Shown here: positions 33,276 through 44,350 of the stretch, piece after piece
Numbering within the stretch: position 1 is the stretch's first letter
Layout: every line of letters starts with the position of its first letter
Notes under the pieces: model-generated
The model's database searches: none
Told to the model about the DNA's origin: nothing
The model's input: only the letters and a program-made list of their open reading frames with translations
Source of the DNA: Mantis religiosa
Lineage: Eukaryota; Arthropoda; Insecta; Mantodea; Mantidae
Reading direction: 5' to 3'
NCBI GenBank assembly: GCA_030765055.1
Contig: JAUKNK010000150.1
Coordinates: 253,001 to 317,000 of the forward strand
Length of the DNA: 64,000 bases
Translations under genes and position numbers: made by a program

Positions 33276-33955
33276 GAGTGGAGGAAAAATCCATTTATGG
33301 ATTACCACTGTGTTGGAGGGCACAGTGGGGTATGTGGGCTTCACCTCAAGGGTACTACTCCACTAAAAAAACCTCCACCGGATTTGGAAGGAGAAATGGG
33401 CTGCGGTACCGCCTTAAGCACCCGTGCATTCCAGGAGATGATCATAGCTGTCTCGCAGTGCGATTCAGCAGAGGGTGGTTTCTGATGCAGGGATACAGGC
33501 TTGACATGAAGCCCAGCCTGATCCACTGCCTATTGTGGGTGGTATTTGGTAGGACTTCTGGTGTTATTTTTTGGGAAGTTTAGGGTAATTTATCATGCCT
33601 TAGTGCTATGTCTTATGTTTAGGTGTTTCATTGTCGCTGCAAGTAATACTTGCAAGCTTGTCAGTTGTGGTCTATTATACTTATTGCTATCTTGCTAAAC
33701 CTAAATATAACTCCAGTTTGCATTATCGGCATTTGCCTTTAATGGTTAGTTGTAATTATCTGCCGTCAGCATCGTTAGTTGTGCGAAAATACCTTCTCAT
33801 ATTCCATGTGTCTGCTTGGTCGATATTTTGGAGTGCACACTCGGCGGGCAGCCTACCTATCAATTGTAGGTGCGAGCCTGTGCCACTCACGGGGGACCCT
33901 CTTTCCCAGGGGCCGCCTTGGCCAATGATTGGTGCAAGGACTTGAGGGCTGTGGA
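33276..33955 (-). other. Possible retroelement body after poly(T)
   Basis: A unit beginning at the poly(T) and extending toward the GT repeat. Open frames of 60-160 codons on both strands have no recognised domain. If the poly(T) is a tail, this is a minus-strand SINE or LINE 3' end; no second copy is in the window to confirm it. Confidence 0.3.
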
Positions 33956-34076
<121 letters not shown>

Positions 34077-35380
34077 GGTGTACGTGTATGGGTGTGTGTT
34101 TTATCTCCGTTCAGCAATGTAAAGCATCTGGAACGTTAACAAGGTTTTCTAGAAAACTCTGCAGAAAACCCAAGATGGGAGAACCGCAGTCTAGATGATG
34201 GACCTCACAGAAAACTATCAAACAACGTCAGGTCATGCTTCCTGTGAACCAGTCAGACCAATGCAAGACTGCTTTGCTGTGACACAAGCCTATCCACATG
34301 AGGAAGGCTATATATAGGGAATGTTTGGCCAGCTTTATTCAATCAGTTCCTGAAGACGGCCTTGGAGCTTGCAATGGCCAAAATCTCAACATTAGTAACT
34401 TTGACATGGCTGATCGCCTGTAAAGTTTACTTAAAATACAGAATTTTTTCTACCAGAACAGATGCCATGGAAACAACAGAATGGAAAAATTCATGTGTGA
34501 ACTACTCCATGCTACAACATGCCTCAATGTTCAATGTTTTCACTCAAGTTATATCATGATTCAATCAGACTTGATAGGTGTGTGAACAATATTGTGCAAA
34601 GGTTTGCAAAAACATATTAGTAATGGCTATCAATATTCTAATATGCACATTTCCATTTAATAATTAAGAGTAATTCAAATATCTACAGCTTTTAGTCCTT
34701 CCCGTTTCTCTGTTTTGGAGTGGTCTGCTTTTTGTAATGGCATAGGTACAGGTTCAAAGTTGATTAAGAGTATTAAGTGATATTCAGCATAGCTTCTTAT
34801 TCTAAACATTATTCTGTATCGTAAGATACAGTCAGTTATTTAAATGAGCTAAATATTTCTTTCTGCACCAAAAGAGAAAGTCTTAATGTTACATTTACTA
34901 TAGAGCTATGCAGGCAGTGCTTCTGGTCCTTGGAGAATTGTAATAATTCTTTCTGATATCCTTCATCAGATAGTGTATATGACTTAGGTTTCTGCTGAAA
35001 CCTATCATTTTGTGATGGTCCTAGACATATCATAAAAAGGTATAGTGTATAGAGTGAAGCTACACAATATGGCTATTGAGATCCATGAAGAACCAATGTA
35101 GAACATGTTGTTTTATATTTTTTCAGTATATGCTATTATCAACACTTTCAGTAAAATCCTACAATATAACAGCAAAGAGTTAGCAATTATTATGGGCAGA
35201 AGCATGCACAATTGTATTCTTGAAATTAGATGTATATGCCTTCTACAAAGGATTTGCTTTGGGAAACCTACCTATTTTTCAGGAAACTTTCAACAAATTG
35301 TGGCTGATAGGTCCCTGGCCTTACATAGAGATCTCATCACTGGGACATTTTGATGGATAACATCATATAGGTGAACTCTA
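34077..35380. other. No gene; possible PLE-like tail near 34,340
   Basis: 34,345-34,430 shares a block (CTTTGACA and TTAGTAACTTTGACA-like words) with 45,870-45,930 and the complement of 32,770-32,830. CTGAAGA-C-GGCC...GGCC-AAAA at 34,350-34,383 is a weak hammerhead resemblance. The rest shows nothing I can name. Confidence 0.4.
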
Positions 35381-35392
35381 TAGTTGCTTGTG

Positions 35393-35647
35393 AAATGAAA
35401 TGTGTAGTGTTTAACGTGTAGTGTTTAACGCCCGCTTTTACTACATACGGCACCACAGGCGATGACTTTGATGATACATGAGATGAAGATGGAGCACCAG
35501 TGGAATGAGATGGCGGGGGAAAACGGAGATAACCCAACCCAGCGCCGTGTTGTCCACCACAAATCTCACTTTGCGGTCGCCTGGGATCGAACCTGGGCCG
35601 CCTTGGTGAGAGCCAAGCAGTCTAACCACTGAGCTACGGTGCGGCCA
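35393..35647 (-). repeat. SINE-B copy 2 with 11 bp TSD
   Basis: Reverse copy of the 18,510-18,756 element, with the tail duplicated (TGTAGTGTTTAACG twice). The perfect 11 bp TSD AGTTGCTTGTG lies at 35,382-35,392 and 35,648-35,658. The complement shows GCTCAGTGGTTAGACTG and the B box in GGTTCGATCCCAGG. Confidence 0.9.
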
Positions 35648-35784
35648 AGTTGCTTGTGTCCATATTTACGGGTCAGTAGCCTGTGGGCTGCTCACTAGTG
35701 ATGAGTCTCACTTTGGATGTCCTGTGGAAGTCACAACTCTAGAAATCATTGAAAAAGTTCATCGTTCATTTCTTTAAGGCAGCA

Positions 35785-35788
<4 letters not shown>

Positions 35789-35819
<31 letters not shown>

Positions 35820-36052
35820 GAATTTAGGTCCTCGAACATTAAGTCATATCGGAGAATGCATGAAATGGGTGAAATGGTGCTCAAAGTAGTCCAAGATGCA
35901 TGGAGCTTAGAGGTATTCAACTTTCGTCTTTTGGATAAGGGAAAACCCCAGAATAACCTCATCCAGATAATTCATCCTGACCGAGATTCGAACTTGGGAC
36001 CTCTTGAACGCGAGGCAGACCTGCTACCATCTATGCTACCGAGGCAGACAAA
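35789..36052 (-). repeat. SINE-D copy 4 with poly(A) tail
   Basis: A ~30 nt T run (minus-strand poly(A)) followed by the SINE-D body and a tRNA-like head whose complement contains CGAGGTCCCAAGTTCGAATC (B box). It shows that this family ends in poly(A). Confidence 0.85.
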
Positions 36053-36194
36053 GAGCACAGATTAAAGTTGTTTGAGATAACAGAGGCTGTAAACATAGCA
36101 AAAGAATGCGAAGATAATATTTTAAGCAATAAAATATTATCTTATTTATTATATTATTATATTAGTATTCATTATATTTGTGTATTATTTTATT

Positions 36195-37145
36195 ATATTT
36201 AATCAAATATATTTGGCCCACAGAGCTTTGTCTATTTCTGATCCCAGCCACTTAAAACTAGAATTACAGCACTTAAGACTCACTTTCCTTCAAAACGGCT
36301 ACTCCGAATATGGCGTTGAAGCTTCAATCACCAAAGCAAGGAAAGGGAAACCTGTTATACAACAAGCGTAAGATAAGCCTATTGCTGTAGTCTACATCCC
36401 GTTTACTGGCAATCTATCTGGCAGAATCAGCAAAATACTCTGCAAATACAGCATCAGGACCATCCGCAAGCCACCTCCGAAAATTAAGCATATGTTGAGA
36501 CCAGTGAAAGACAAACTGGACTTCCAGGTTCCGGGAGTGTACCGCATTCCCTGTGAATGTGGGACACTGTATATAGGACAAACCGGAAGGACAATCGCTA
36601 CCAGAATAATCGAACATGAACGGAGCATTCGTTTATGCAACCTGAGAAGTGTGAGCTGGCAGAGCATTGTTTTGATAAGGACCATAGAGCCAATTTTCGG
36701 GAAACAACTATCTTGGCCAAATGCAACAATTACTGGCAGCAGAGAACTAAGGAGGCTTTGGTGATTTTCTCTAAAAGGAGCACGCTTAGTCGTGATGCTG
36801 GGTTTCAGTTCAGCTCCTCTTGGAAGCTGACCTTTAAAATGGAAATCCGTCAAATTAAGAAGCAAAGATCAATACAGCTTGATAATGAAGTTAAGTAGTT
36901 ACATTTCTTTGACACAATTTTCTATACTCACGCCATCTCCTTACCTGGCATTTGATTTACTGAAAACAGTCTTTTGTTCGGTAATGCAAATTCTGATAAT
37001 GATTTGTCTTTGTTTATAGTTGTGTTACAACCAGTATTTCATTTTTGGTTATCACATTTTATAAATATCCTGATGATGGGAGAGATGCACACTCTCTCGA
37101 AATGTTGATATCTAATCATCTTTCCACCTGGCTGGCTGGCCAAGG
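36195..37145 (+). pseudogene. PLE-A coding copy: RT tail and GIY-YIG endonuclease
   Basis: Opens with LQHLRLTFLQNGYS, the end of a PLE reverse transcriptase, then AVVYIPFTGNLSGRISKIL, the linker, then VPGVYRIPCECGTLYIGQTG, a well preserved GIY-YIG active site with the Cys-x-Cys insert typical of PLEs. After a frame change near 36,640 it continues with ELAEHCFDKDH and NNYWQQRTKEAL. The stop near 36,896 is followed by a 3' tail with TACTCACG and ACCTGGC blocks shared with 6,331-6,720 and 56,095-56,300, and a hammerhead at 37,065. One stop (36,371) and one frameshift are the main defects; the RT palm is missing. Confidence 0.88.
37065..37111 (+). ncRNA. Hammerhead ribozyme in PLE-A tail
   Basis: Helix I strand AUAUC (37065-37069), core CUGAUGA (37070-37076), extra U (37077), helix II GGGAGAG with CUCUCUC (37078-37084 and 37092-37098; one G-U pair), GAAA (37099-37102), UGU, cleavage U (37106), helix I strand GAUAU (37107-37111), which pairs fully with AUAUC. 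Helix III would be only A-U plus U-G and is nearly loopless, so it may work as a dimer, as reported for minimal PLE hammerheads. Confidence 0.7.
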
Positions 37146-37639
37146 AGAAAGTGAGCGTTTTGAGCTTTCACAGGGTCTGTGCCAGATAGGCACATTTGTT
37201 GACACCTGATCAAAATTTGCAAAGAAAAGCTGTCTCTGTTGAGAGGTTGGAGCTCTACCATAAAAATTCCAGTGAATTTTTGAGTGATGACATGAGAAGA
37301 AAAAGACCTGATTTGGCAAAGCAAATAAAAATCTTGTTTATTTACAACAATACTTCGGCCCATTGATCAGTCATTGCATTTGTAAAAATATGCAACTTAA
37401 GTTCAAATTTCCTGAACATCCACCTTATTTGGAAGATTTATTACCCAGTCACTGCTACCAGCTGCAGAACCTCAAAAAATTTCTTTGAGGACAAAAATTT
37501 CACAGCAACATAGAGGTCATTGATGTGGTGAACAGTTATTTTTAGGACCATGATAAATCACACTACGGAGATAGTTTAACTAAATAGGAACACCAATATG
37601 ACAAATATCTTAGTGTTTCTTGAGATTATGTTGATAAAT
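37146..37639. other. No gene recognised
   Basis: AT-rich spacer without supported features. Confidence 0.4.
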
Positions 37640-38660
37640 AGAGAAAACAATTTTTTTTAATTATATGGCCTGGAACTTATCAGCCCACACTCGTATTAAC
37701 AGTATTCATAGTATTTTAAACTCAAAATTGTTCTCTTATGCTGATGACACAATCATGATATGTTGGCATACATCTATGGACGATCTGGCTGTAGAAATAA
37801 AAGTGGATACAGCACAGCTACTAAGCTATTTCATTTCCAAAAAGCTGAGATGTATTATAAGTAGGACTAACATATTAAATTTTACAGTTTCCCACAGACA
37901 AAGTAAACAGTTAATAATCAAAGTAGGTAATGAGCATATTGTTGAAAGCGATCAGAGCTCTTTTCTGGAAATAATATTTATAAACACCGAACATGGGACA
38001 GATATATTGATCTAGTTTTAATAACTCAGGAAAGGAGGATATCTATTAAAATATCTTTCTAGATTCAAAAACATAAGTATATTACGCACAATATTTTAGA
38101 TATCCTCATCTTTTGTATTGTATAGAACTCTAGGGTGGTGCTGTAAGAGTGCATATGAATAGAGTGTTGACATTGCAAATAAAGTATATAAGGGTAATTT
38201 CAAAAGTGTGATCTGACCATCCATGCAGAGAGTTATTTATAAAGAAATGGAATTCTGACTGTTCTACCATGTACTACTTTTAATTTATGGATTAAAGGAC
38301 AACTCAAGACATTGTGAGGTGCTCAAACACAGTACTAGAAGCCAGAGTAATGTAGATCTGTAAGTACATATGAAAAATTTTTCTGACAAAAATCCATTAA
38401 GTATAGGAGCAACTTTGTCTAATAAACTTGCAATCGAATTTAAAACTGGATGAATTAACTCTTTTAGGGCTAAGTTAAAGAAATACGTTGTAAACAAATG
38501 ATTGTATAGATTCGAAAAATTATGAGCAAAGCTGTGTGTGTGCACGGTATTTTGTAATTAATTGCCTATTATACTGTAATGTAAATACTCAACTGCCCAT
38601 GACTATAACCTGTACTTCCAAGTACACAGCCAATAAAGAATAACTTTTTAAAATTTTTTA
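37640..38660 (+). pseudogene. LINE RT fragment to 3' end
   Basis: Starts within the palm: NSKLFSYADDTIMICW, then FISKKLRCIISRTN. Later, beyond many stops, it reads SDKNPLSIGATLSNKL and FRAKLKKYVVN, the typical C-terminal end of Jockey/CR1-like ORF2. It ends with CCAATAAAGAATAAC, a polyadenylation-like signal. The 5' half is absent. Confidence 0.75.
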
Positions 38661-38730
38661 AGTCATTGTTTTTATAATTATTATTTTTAACTTCTACAAC
38701 AGAAACTACAACATCTGTTATTTAAATGTA

Positions 38731-38768
38731 TTCTGAAGATGGGAACACATGTTCCTGAAATATGTTAA
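38731..38768 (+). ncRNA. Hammerhead-like motif
   Basis: CUGAAGA (38733-38739), U, helix II GGGAAC / GUUCCU with loop ACAU (38741-38756), GAAA (38757-38760), UAUGUU, AA. Core letters are canonical (N7 = A). Helix I is only two pairs (UU with AA) and helix III A-U plus U-G. Probably a relic of a PLE tail whose coding part is gone. Confidence 0.45.
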
Positions 38769-38819
38769 CAGAGAGTAAAAAAGTTGATGTTAGTGTTATT
38801 AATACTACTCATGTTAGTT

Positions 38820-39520
38820 TCAGTTCAGTTTAGTTTATTAGCCACAGGAATTCATACAGGATTAAAGGAAATGTCAATATACTTAGGGATATTTTTCAAT
38901 ATTCACAATTCATCTACGTGGTACTTTCAGTCTAAAGTTTACAGATAATTTACACAAATTACTATTTGCGCTTGGAAACATTAAAACACTTGAGTGCAAT
39001 AACAGATCAACTTAGTTATGAATATTTATGCAGACACTTACACCAGCATTACACTTAATTTTAATGCTTTGGCCAGTTAAAGACCTTCATTGATGAGTCT
39101 TCTAATCTTGGACACATGAAACCAGGATAGAAATAGAATACATTAGTAAAGGTTAGTACAAACAGACTTATTAATTTATACTTTACCTGAATTGTATTCT
39201 ATGTATTCATTCATTGAGTAAGACTAATTTGTTTTAAAAAAGAAACTATGTAGCTCTGCCTTAAACTCATTTGTTGAGTGTATGTTTTTAATTTCTTTGA
39301 GAAGTGGTTGTATAGCTTTAAACCCATGCATTCGACAGAATTCTCAAGTAGTTTTGTTTTATGAATATAGGGGTGTAATTTATCTTTATTACATGTGTTA
39401 TGGGTGTGTATTTCAGCATTTGTGCCTTAGTTTGCAGCATTCATTTTCATATAAATTAGTAACTGTTTCATATATATGGTGTTCATTTTTATCTGTAATT
39501 TTGCCATGCAAAATTTGACA
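38820..39520 (-). pseudogene. LINE-J 3' end (ORF2 C-terminus)
   Basis: On the minus strand, IHTHNTCNKDKLHPYIHK and CMGLKLYNHFSKKLK match the last part of Jockey/CR1-like ORF2, which usually reads 'NTR-K' and 'G-KLYN-LP'. The 3' end near 38,820 has AATAAACTAA. It continues the LINE that lies at 40,640-45,835, from which it is separated by other insertions. Confidence 0.6.
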
Positions 39521-39882
39521 TCATTAATAGCATCGCTGATGGTGCGAGTTTATATACGATTACCCTAGCAGCTTGTGATTGTATTTGTTGTGCTGACAGC
39601 AGCTTTGTGGTCTCCCGGGAGATAAATATGCAATTTGAGAGGTGGGATTGGCCGCGTAATATAAAGGTGCATAATTTCTCCTGGTGCATAGATATGATAA
39701 CAGCTTTTAAAAAAACTATATACTGCAATGCAATACACTGCAAAGCTAATTATGCAGCCATAAAAGTATACCTTGAAGAATATTCCAAATGATAAGATAA
39801 TGAACACTTACTACACAAAGAACATCTGTTTTTTCTATATATCGGGATTTAACTGTATTGAACACCACAGTGAAACGAAATA

Positions 39883-40033
39883 ATTATTAATCTTTAGATG
39901 AGTCGTATTTATTACACATCTGAGTCGCATAAGAGCCGAAGATGCAAACGATGATTTGCGAAACATGACCTCAAAATAGGTAGGAAAGTGAAGCAGATGT
40001 GTAATAAATACTACTCATCTAAAAATTAATAAT
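39883..40033. repeat. 151 bp inverted repeat around a hammerhead
   Basis: Two 40 bp arms (39,883-39,922 and 39,994-40,033) are reverse complements with two mismatches (GATGAGTCGTATTTATTAC on the left). The 71 bp between holds a hammerhead-like sequence. A 16 bp piece of the arm (TAGATGAGTCGTATTT) recurs at 45,031-45,046. It may be a PLE terminal structure without coding part, or a small non-autonomous element. Confidence 0.75.
39933..39972 (+). ncRNA. Hammerhead-like motif inside the inverted repeat
   Basis: Helix I GAG (39933-39935), core CCGAAGA (39936-39942; U4 is C), U, helix II GCAAA / UUUGC with loop CGAUGA, GAAA (39960-39963), C-AU-G, A in place of U16.1, C, helix I CUC (39970-39972). 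Two core substitutions make activity doubtful; the fold is clear. Confidence 0.5.
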
Positions 40034-40639
40034 CTGTTTTTCTGTTATAGTAGCCATATATGCATATTGTAAACCTGATATAAAATAGAAATATTTCAAT
40101 TTGATCTCAATTGTTTTCTATCACCTACAGTTTCCTCACAATATAACTTCGTTACATCCAGAAAATTAGTAAACCATGTTCTAGGAATTAAAAATAAATT
40201 AGTGTTACAATATGTACAAAGATTTTATCCAAGTCTAAACAAGAAAATATCTCTTGTGCATAGTCTTATGTGTTCATTTTCTTATATTTCCTTTCTCTTT
40301 TCCTCTTAAACACTTTCTGTATTGCAAGAAGGTATGCTTGAGGCCTTTCTGTCATAACATTATTTATTTATTGCTTCTAGATTGGGACCAGTCATTTTAT
40401 AGCATCCAGTGACCCTCTTTTTGCGTGTAGCTGATCCTTCATCTTGGAAATGTTTGATTCACCTATTGGTTTTAAAACACATAAGGATACCAACATTATT
40501 AGAGGTTTTAAATAAGCGTGAGAATGACAAAAATGTATATGGTGTGCTGATAAAACATAAGATGTTTATGTTGAAAACAAAAGTACATCAATTTGACGGT
40601 ACCTGGACACTTTTCACAACATCACGCTCCGAGGGACTT
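40034..40639. other. No gene recognised
   Basis: Sequence between LINE-J pieces; probably LINE 3' region or an insertion, but nothing aligns by eye. Confidence 0.35.
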
Positions 40640-41760
40640 ATCTGAATGCTGGATAGCATTGCATAAACTCCTCTATGCAGAAGTTTAGATTATATTTATG
40701 TTGCACCAATTTTAATACCGGTATGAAAGTAGCATTCAACCATGAAGATGCGGTGCTCTGTGTTCATATCTGGGGAAGCTGGTCGTATTAGTTACAAGCA
40801 TAACCACACTCAGAGTGCTGTAATTTGCTTACTGTTCCGCCAAAATTACTGCTTCTTCTCCATAGAGGTCAATATGATTTCAGCATAGACTCAAAATCAA
40901 GAATGACATCATTCTTGCTCAATCGGAGGACAGGAAAATAATGAATAAAAACGAAGGCCATGTGTAAACTTGGTAGAGTCAAAATATTCAAATCTCTGAA
41001 ATACTTTCTGCAGCTTTCCATTTTTGGAATACCAAGCATAATTTGTATTGCTTTCTTTTGATGTTTAAATATTATCTTACTGTTTGTAGAATTTCCCCAA
41101 AATTTTAGTCTGTATGATACCAGTGAATGAAAGTAACAGGTTCTGAGTGCAGTAAATTCAAATTGGGGCTTCAGCAGATGTAAAAAAAAAAAAAAAAAAA
41201 AGAAAGCAGCTCAGCTTCACTGCTAACTTTTCTATATGTTTGTCCCAATTTAAATTTTTTGTCCACCCATATTCCTAAGAATTTATTTTGCTGTTCAAAG
41301 TTTACAAATCTGGAGCCAATTCTGATGTCAGGATTTCCCGCTTTCCTAAAAGCCTTATGTTGAAAATTGAGCTCTACTGTTTTTTCTTCATTTACAAGCA
41401 ACATATTGACTTTCAAGCAATTTATTACTTTTAATACAGCTGGTGCTATACTTTGCTCAAGGCTGTCATCGTCCTTTCCTCTAATGAAAATGCTTGTATC
41501 ATCTGCAAAGGGTGTAATTTTAGTATACAAATTGTACAGACATAATGGGAGATCAGTTATGTACAGTAAAAATAGCAGGGAGCCTAGAATAGATATCCAT
41601 GGAACCTGTGTTACTATTGGTCTTTACTGTGATAACTTCTTACTGATTTCTTTTTGGTCTCTTTCTGTTAAAGCGATCTCAACAACCTGCTGTCTCATTT
41701 CAAAGTATGATTTAAACCAATTGTAGACCACCCTTCGTACACCATATTTATGTAGCTCAT
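40640..41760 (-). pseudogene. LINE-J reverse transcriptase, second half
   Basis: From 41,760 downwards: ELHKYGVRRVVYNWFKSYF, ISILGSLLFLLYITDLP, ITPFADDTSIFIRG (the ADD palm motif), VNEEKTVELNFQHK, NKFLGIWVDKKFKLG, then an A/T run and LKFWGNSTNSK and HQKKAIQIMLGI. This is the complete order of the RT palm, thumb and post-thumb of a Jockey/CR1-like ORF2. A poly(A)-like run at 41,181-41,200 lies inside the frame. The piggyBac element separates this from the N-terminal RT at 44,252. Confidence 0.88.
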
Positions 41761-44251
41761 TTAACCCTGCAGCACTCCCGTGGTGTCTGAGAGACGCCGT
41801 TCAATTTTTTTATAATTTGGCTACATTTATGCAGCTTGAACAGTTCTTTTTTATTATAGGGGGTAATCATAGTTTATTTAAAATTCCTGAACATATTTTG
41901 CATATATTTCTTAATTAATAAGATGTGTATTAAGGCAACTTTAATTACATTTACATTTAATTGTACTTATTTTGGTTAGATTCAACATTAACATAGTTTG
42001 ATTTAAATACAATTAAGTATTAAACAATGTTGTTGCATATTTTAACCATTTTTGATTATTCACAAATGTTAGTGTCCTAAGATTGAGCATAAAGACTTTT
42101 ATCACCAGTTTCTAATCTTTTCTAACACAATATTATGCTCAACATCAAAACTTCATCAATGGTCTACAGCTTATTTTCCACAGTGCTCCTGTATTCACAA
42201 TATGTACAGTCTGAACTTATTTTCTGGGCATGTTGGAGACAAATATACTATCCACAAGAACTGAATGTATATCTCGTGGCTCTGTTTTACAAAGGACCAC
42301 ATTTGTAACACCTTTTTCTCTTCACACTCATATCACCTTCTTTTGTCATCTGTGTTTCATCTGTATTAGTATATAGGTTATAAATGTCTCGTTTGAAGGC
42401 TACTGGTAGGGAAGAACATTGTGAGTGAACCCTCAGGTAGTCATCTGCAAGATCACGAGACAAAATTTTCAGAAAGCGACTGTGTTTCTTCACATCACTT
42501 TTATTGTTACTCTGGAAAATAATTTGACAGTTTATGCCTGCTACATTAAGCATGCTGAAAATCACCACCATTGGCCACCTGTTTGTCTTCCTGGACACAT
42601 TGTATGTGCTACACAACTGATCTACAGTGTCAACACCTGATTTTGTTGTGTTGTAGGAAGTTAATATTTCTGGTTTTCTGTTTTCTCCAGTTATAATGTC
42701 AATAGCAGCATCATGGTGCATTGTAAAGAGAGCCAATACAACTTAATTCCGTTTGAGAACATATGAAAATAACTTGGAATTCTCTTGGAAGCCAAACAAG
42801 GACGACCCTAACTCTCGGGATTTTGCTGTGACAAGTTCAGGAGGAATTTGTTGTTTGTTTTTCCTTACAGTTCCAACAATAGTAATGTTGTGTCCATGCA
42901 GGTAATTTGCAATTTCAATACACGTAAACCAATTCTCTATAGTGAGGTTCCTTCCTGTACTGGAAATAACTGAGACTAGATGTTTCATTAGAACACTAGC
43001 ACTGTTACTTATTTTAAATGGTCCCTCTGGCTGTTTTCCAGGATATATTTCAAGATTTACTCTCTCATACATTCGAGCATCGACCAAGGCTTATATTTTT
43101 ATGCTGTACTTGCTTGCTTTACACGGATGTATTGTCAGAACTGACAATTTTCTCTAAAACCTTCCAACTTTTCATCTAATGTGCAGTATTCCACAACTGA
43201 ATATGCATTCTGGCAGTTTTGCACAAATGAAGTGAAATAGCTCGAACTAGAGCCAGATTGTCAAGTTTTTTCCTCTCCATTCTTGTATTCCTGTCGTCAA
43301 ACTTCAGGCAGTAGAGTAGAAATCAAAAACGTGTTTCAGACATTATCAGTCTGCAAAAATCTATACCCATCTTATCTTTTGCCCATATATCATTTGGGTG
43401 GGTGTGGTTATCTTTTCTAGCAGCACACAGGTATAGTATTCCAAAGAGAGCCTTTATTTCAAGCATATCTGTAGGTCTTGCATCTCTCTCCCTACTATAA
43501 TTAGTTTATTCCTCCCCAATTTTTTTATTTCTGCATGTCACTATGTTAGATATCATATTGTCATCAAACAATATCTCCCAAAATTCTTTTGGTGATTTTG
43601 CTTGTTCTGCACACGCTTGCACACCAGGCAAATATGTAACACTGTTCTGCCGCTGAGTACGAACATTTTTTAGTGGATTAACTTTATTCCATTTACAAAC
43701 TTTATTCCTCCCTAAGAAATTTTTGTCACTCTCACTGTAATTATTACTATCAACTGTTTCTTGTTCAGTGTCTGTTGATTCACTTCTTTGCTCCACAATA
43801 TCTTCCTCGGCATCGCTATTCTACTCAAGTTCAAAATCATTATCATCTACTTCTTCCAAAATACTTTCCACAATCTTCCAATCATCTGGATCAGAAGGAT
43901 TGTATTTCCTCTGTTTTCCACTCATTGCAACCTAAAGATATTAAAATCATTTCAATCAGGTAAAAAGTTGATACTGACAGTTTCAACAAATATGTTTTAA
44001 ACCAGGAACTTATCTTGCAACAGTAAAGTTCGCATGGTGTCTGACAGACGCCATCTAAACCTTCACAGCAATAACTTCACTCCACCCTTGTTAGGCGAAA
44101 AGTGGCAAGTTGTCGCTTTGATATATTGGTTAAGAGTTGCTAAGCCAAAGGTAGATGGCAGCTCAGTACAATGACCACATCGGTATTGAAGAGATGTGAA
44201 ATGATTCTAGTCTGGCATCTATTAGACGCCACGTGAGCACTGCAGGGTTAA
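41761..44251 (-). mobile_element. piggyBac element, structurally complete
   Basis: Bounded on both sides by TTAA (41761-41764 and 44248-44251). Terminal inverted repeats begin CCCTGCAG right inside each TTAA. Subterminal motifs GTGTCTGAGAGACGCC (41,791 on) and GTGTCTGACAGACGCC (44,037 on) are near-palindromic repeats. It carries one minus-strand transposase pseudogene and inserted into LINE-J between the RT codons ...DHDFLL and LNELHKY... 2.49 kb is normal for piggyBac. Confidence 0.92.
42215..43925 (-). pseudogene. piggyBac transposase, broken
   Basis: Starts MSGKQRKYNPSDPDDW (ATG at 43,925), an acidic N-terminus with one stop, then the core. Blocks: ALFGILYLCAARKDN; CTLDEKLEGF (first catalytic Asp in DEK); YPGKQPEGPFKISN; GRNLTIENWFTC, where the second catalytic position, Asp-Asn-Trp in the family, is Glu; SRELGSSLFGFQ; KPEILTSYNTTKSGVDTVDQ (third Asp) and SRKTNRWPMVVIFSMLN. 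The C-terminal cysteine-rich domain begins KRCYKCGPL and, past a stop at 42,287, continues NRATRYTFSSCG and YICLQHA. About ten breaks. Related to PGBD proteins; no sign of domestication. Confidence 0.9.
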
Positions 44252-44316
44252 CAGAAAATCATGATCCACCATCCCAAATTCTCTTCTGTCCAGTACATCA
44301 TATATACATATATATG

Positions 44317-44350
<34 letters not shown>

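Noticed and set aside
34350..34390. Possible further hammerhead (CTGAAGA-C-GGCC...GGCC-AAAA)
   Set aside because: Lacks G12, helix I does not pair, and the region matches antisense PLE-C coding sequence; too weak to call.
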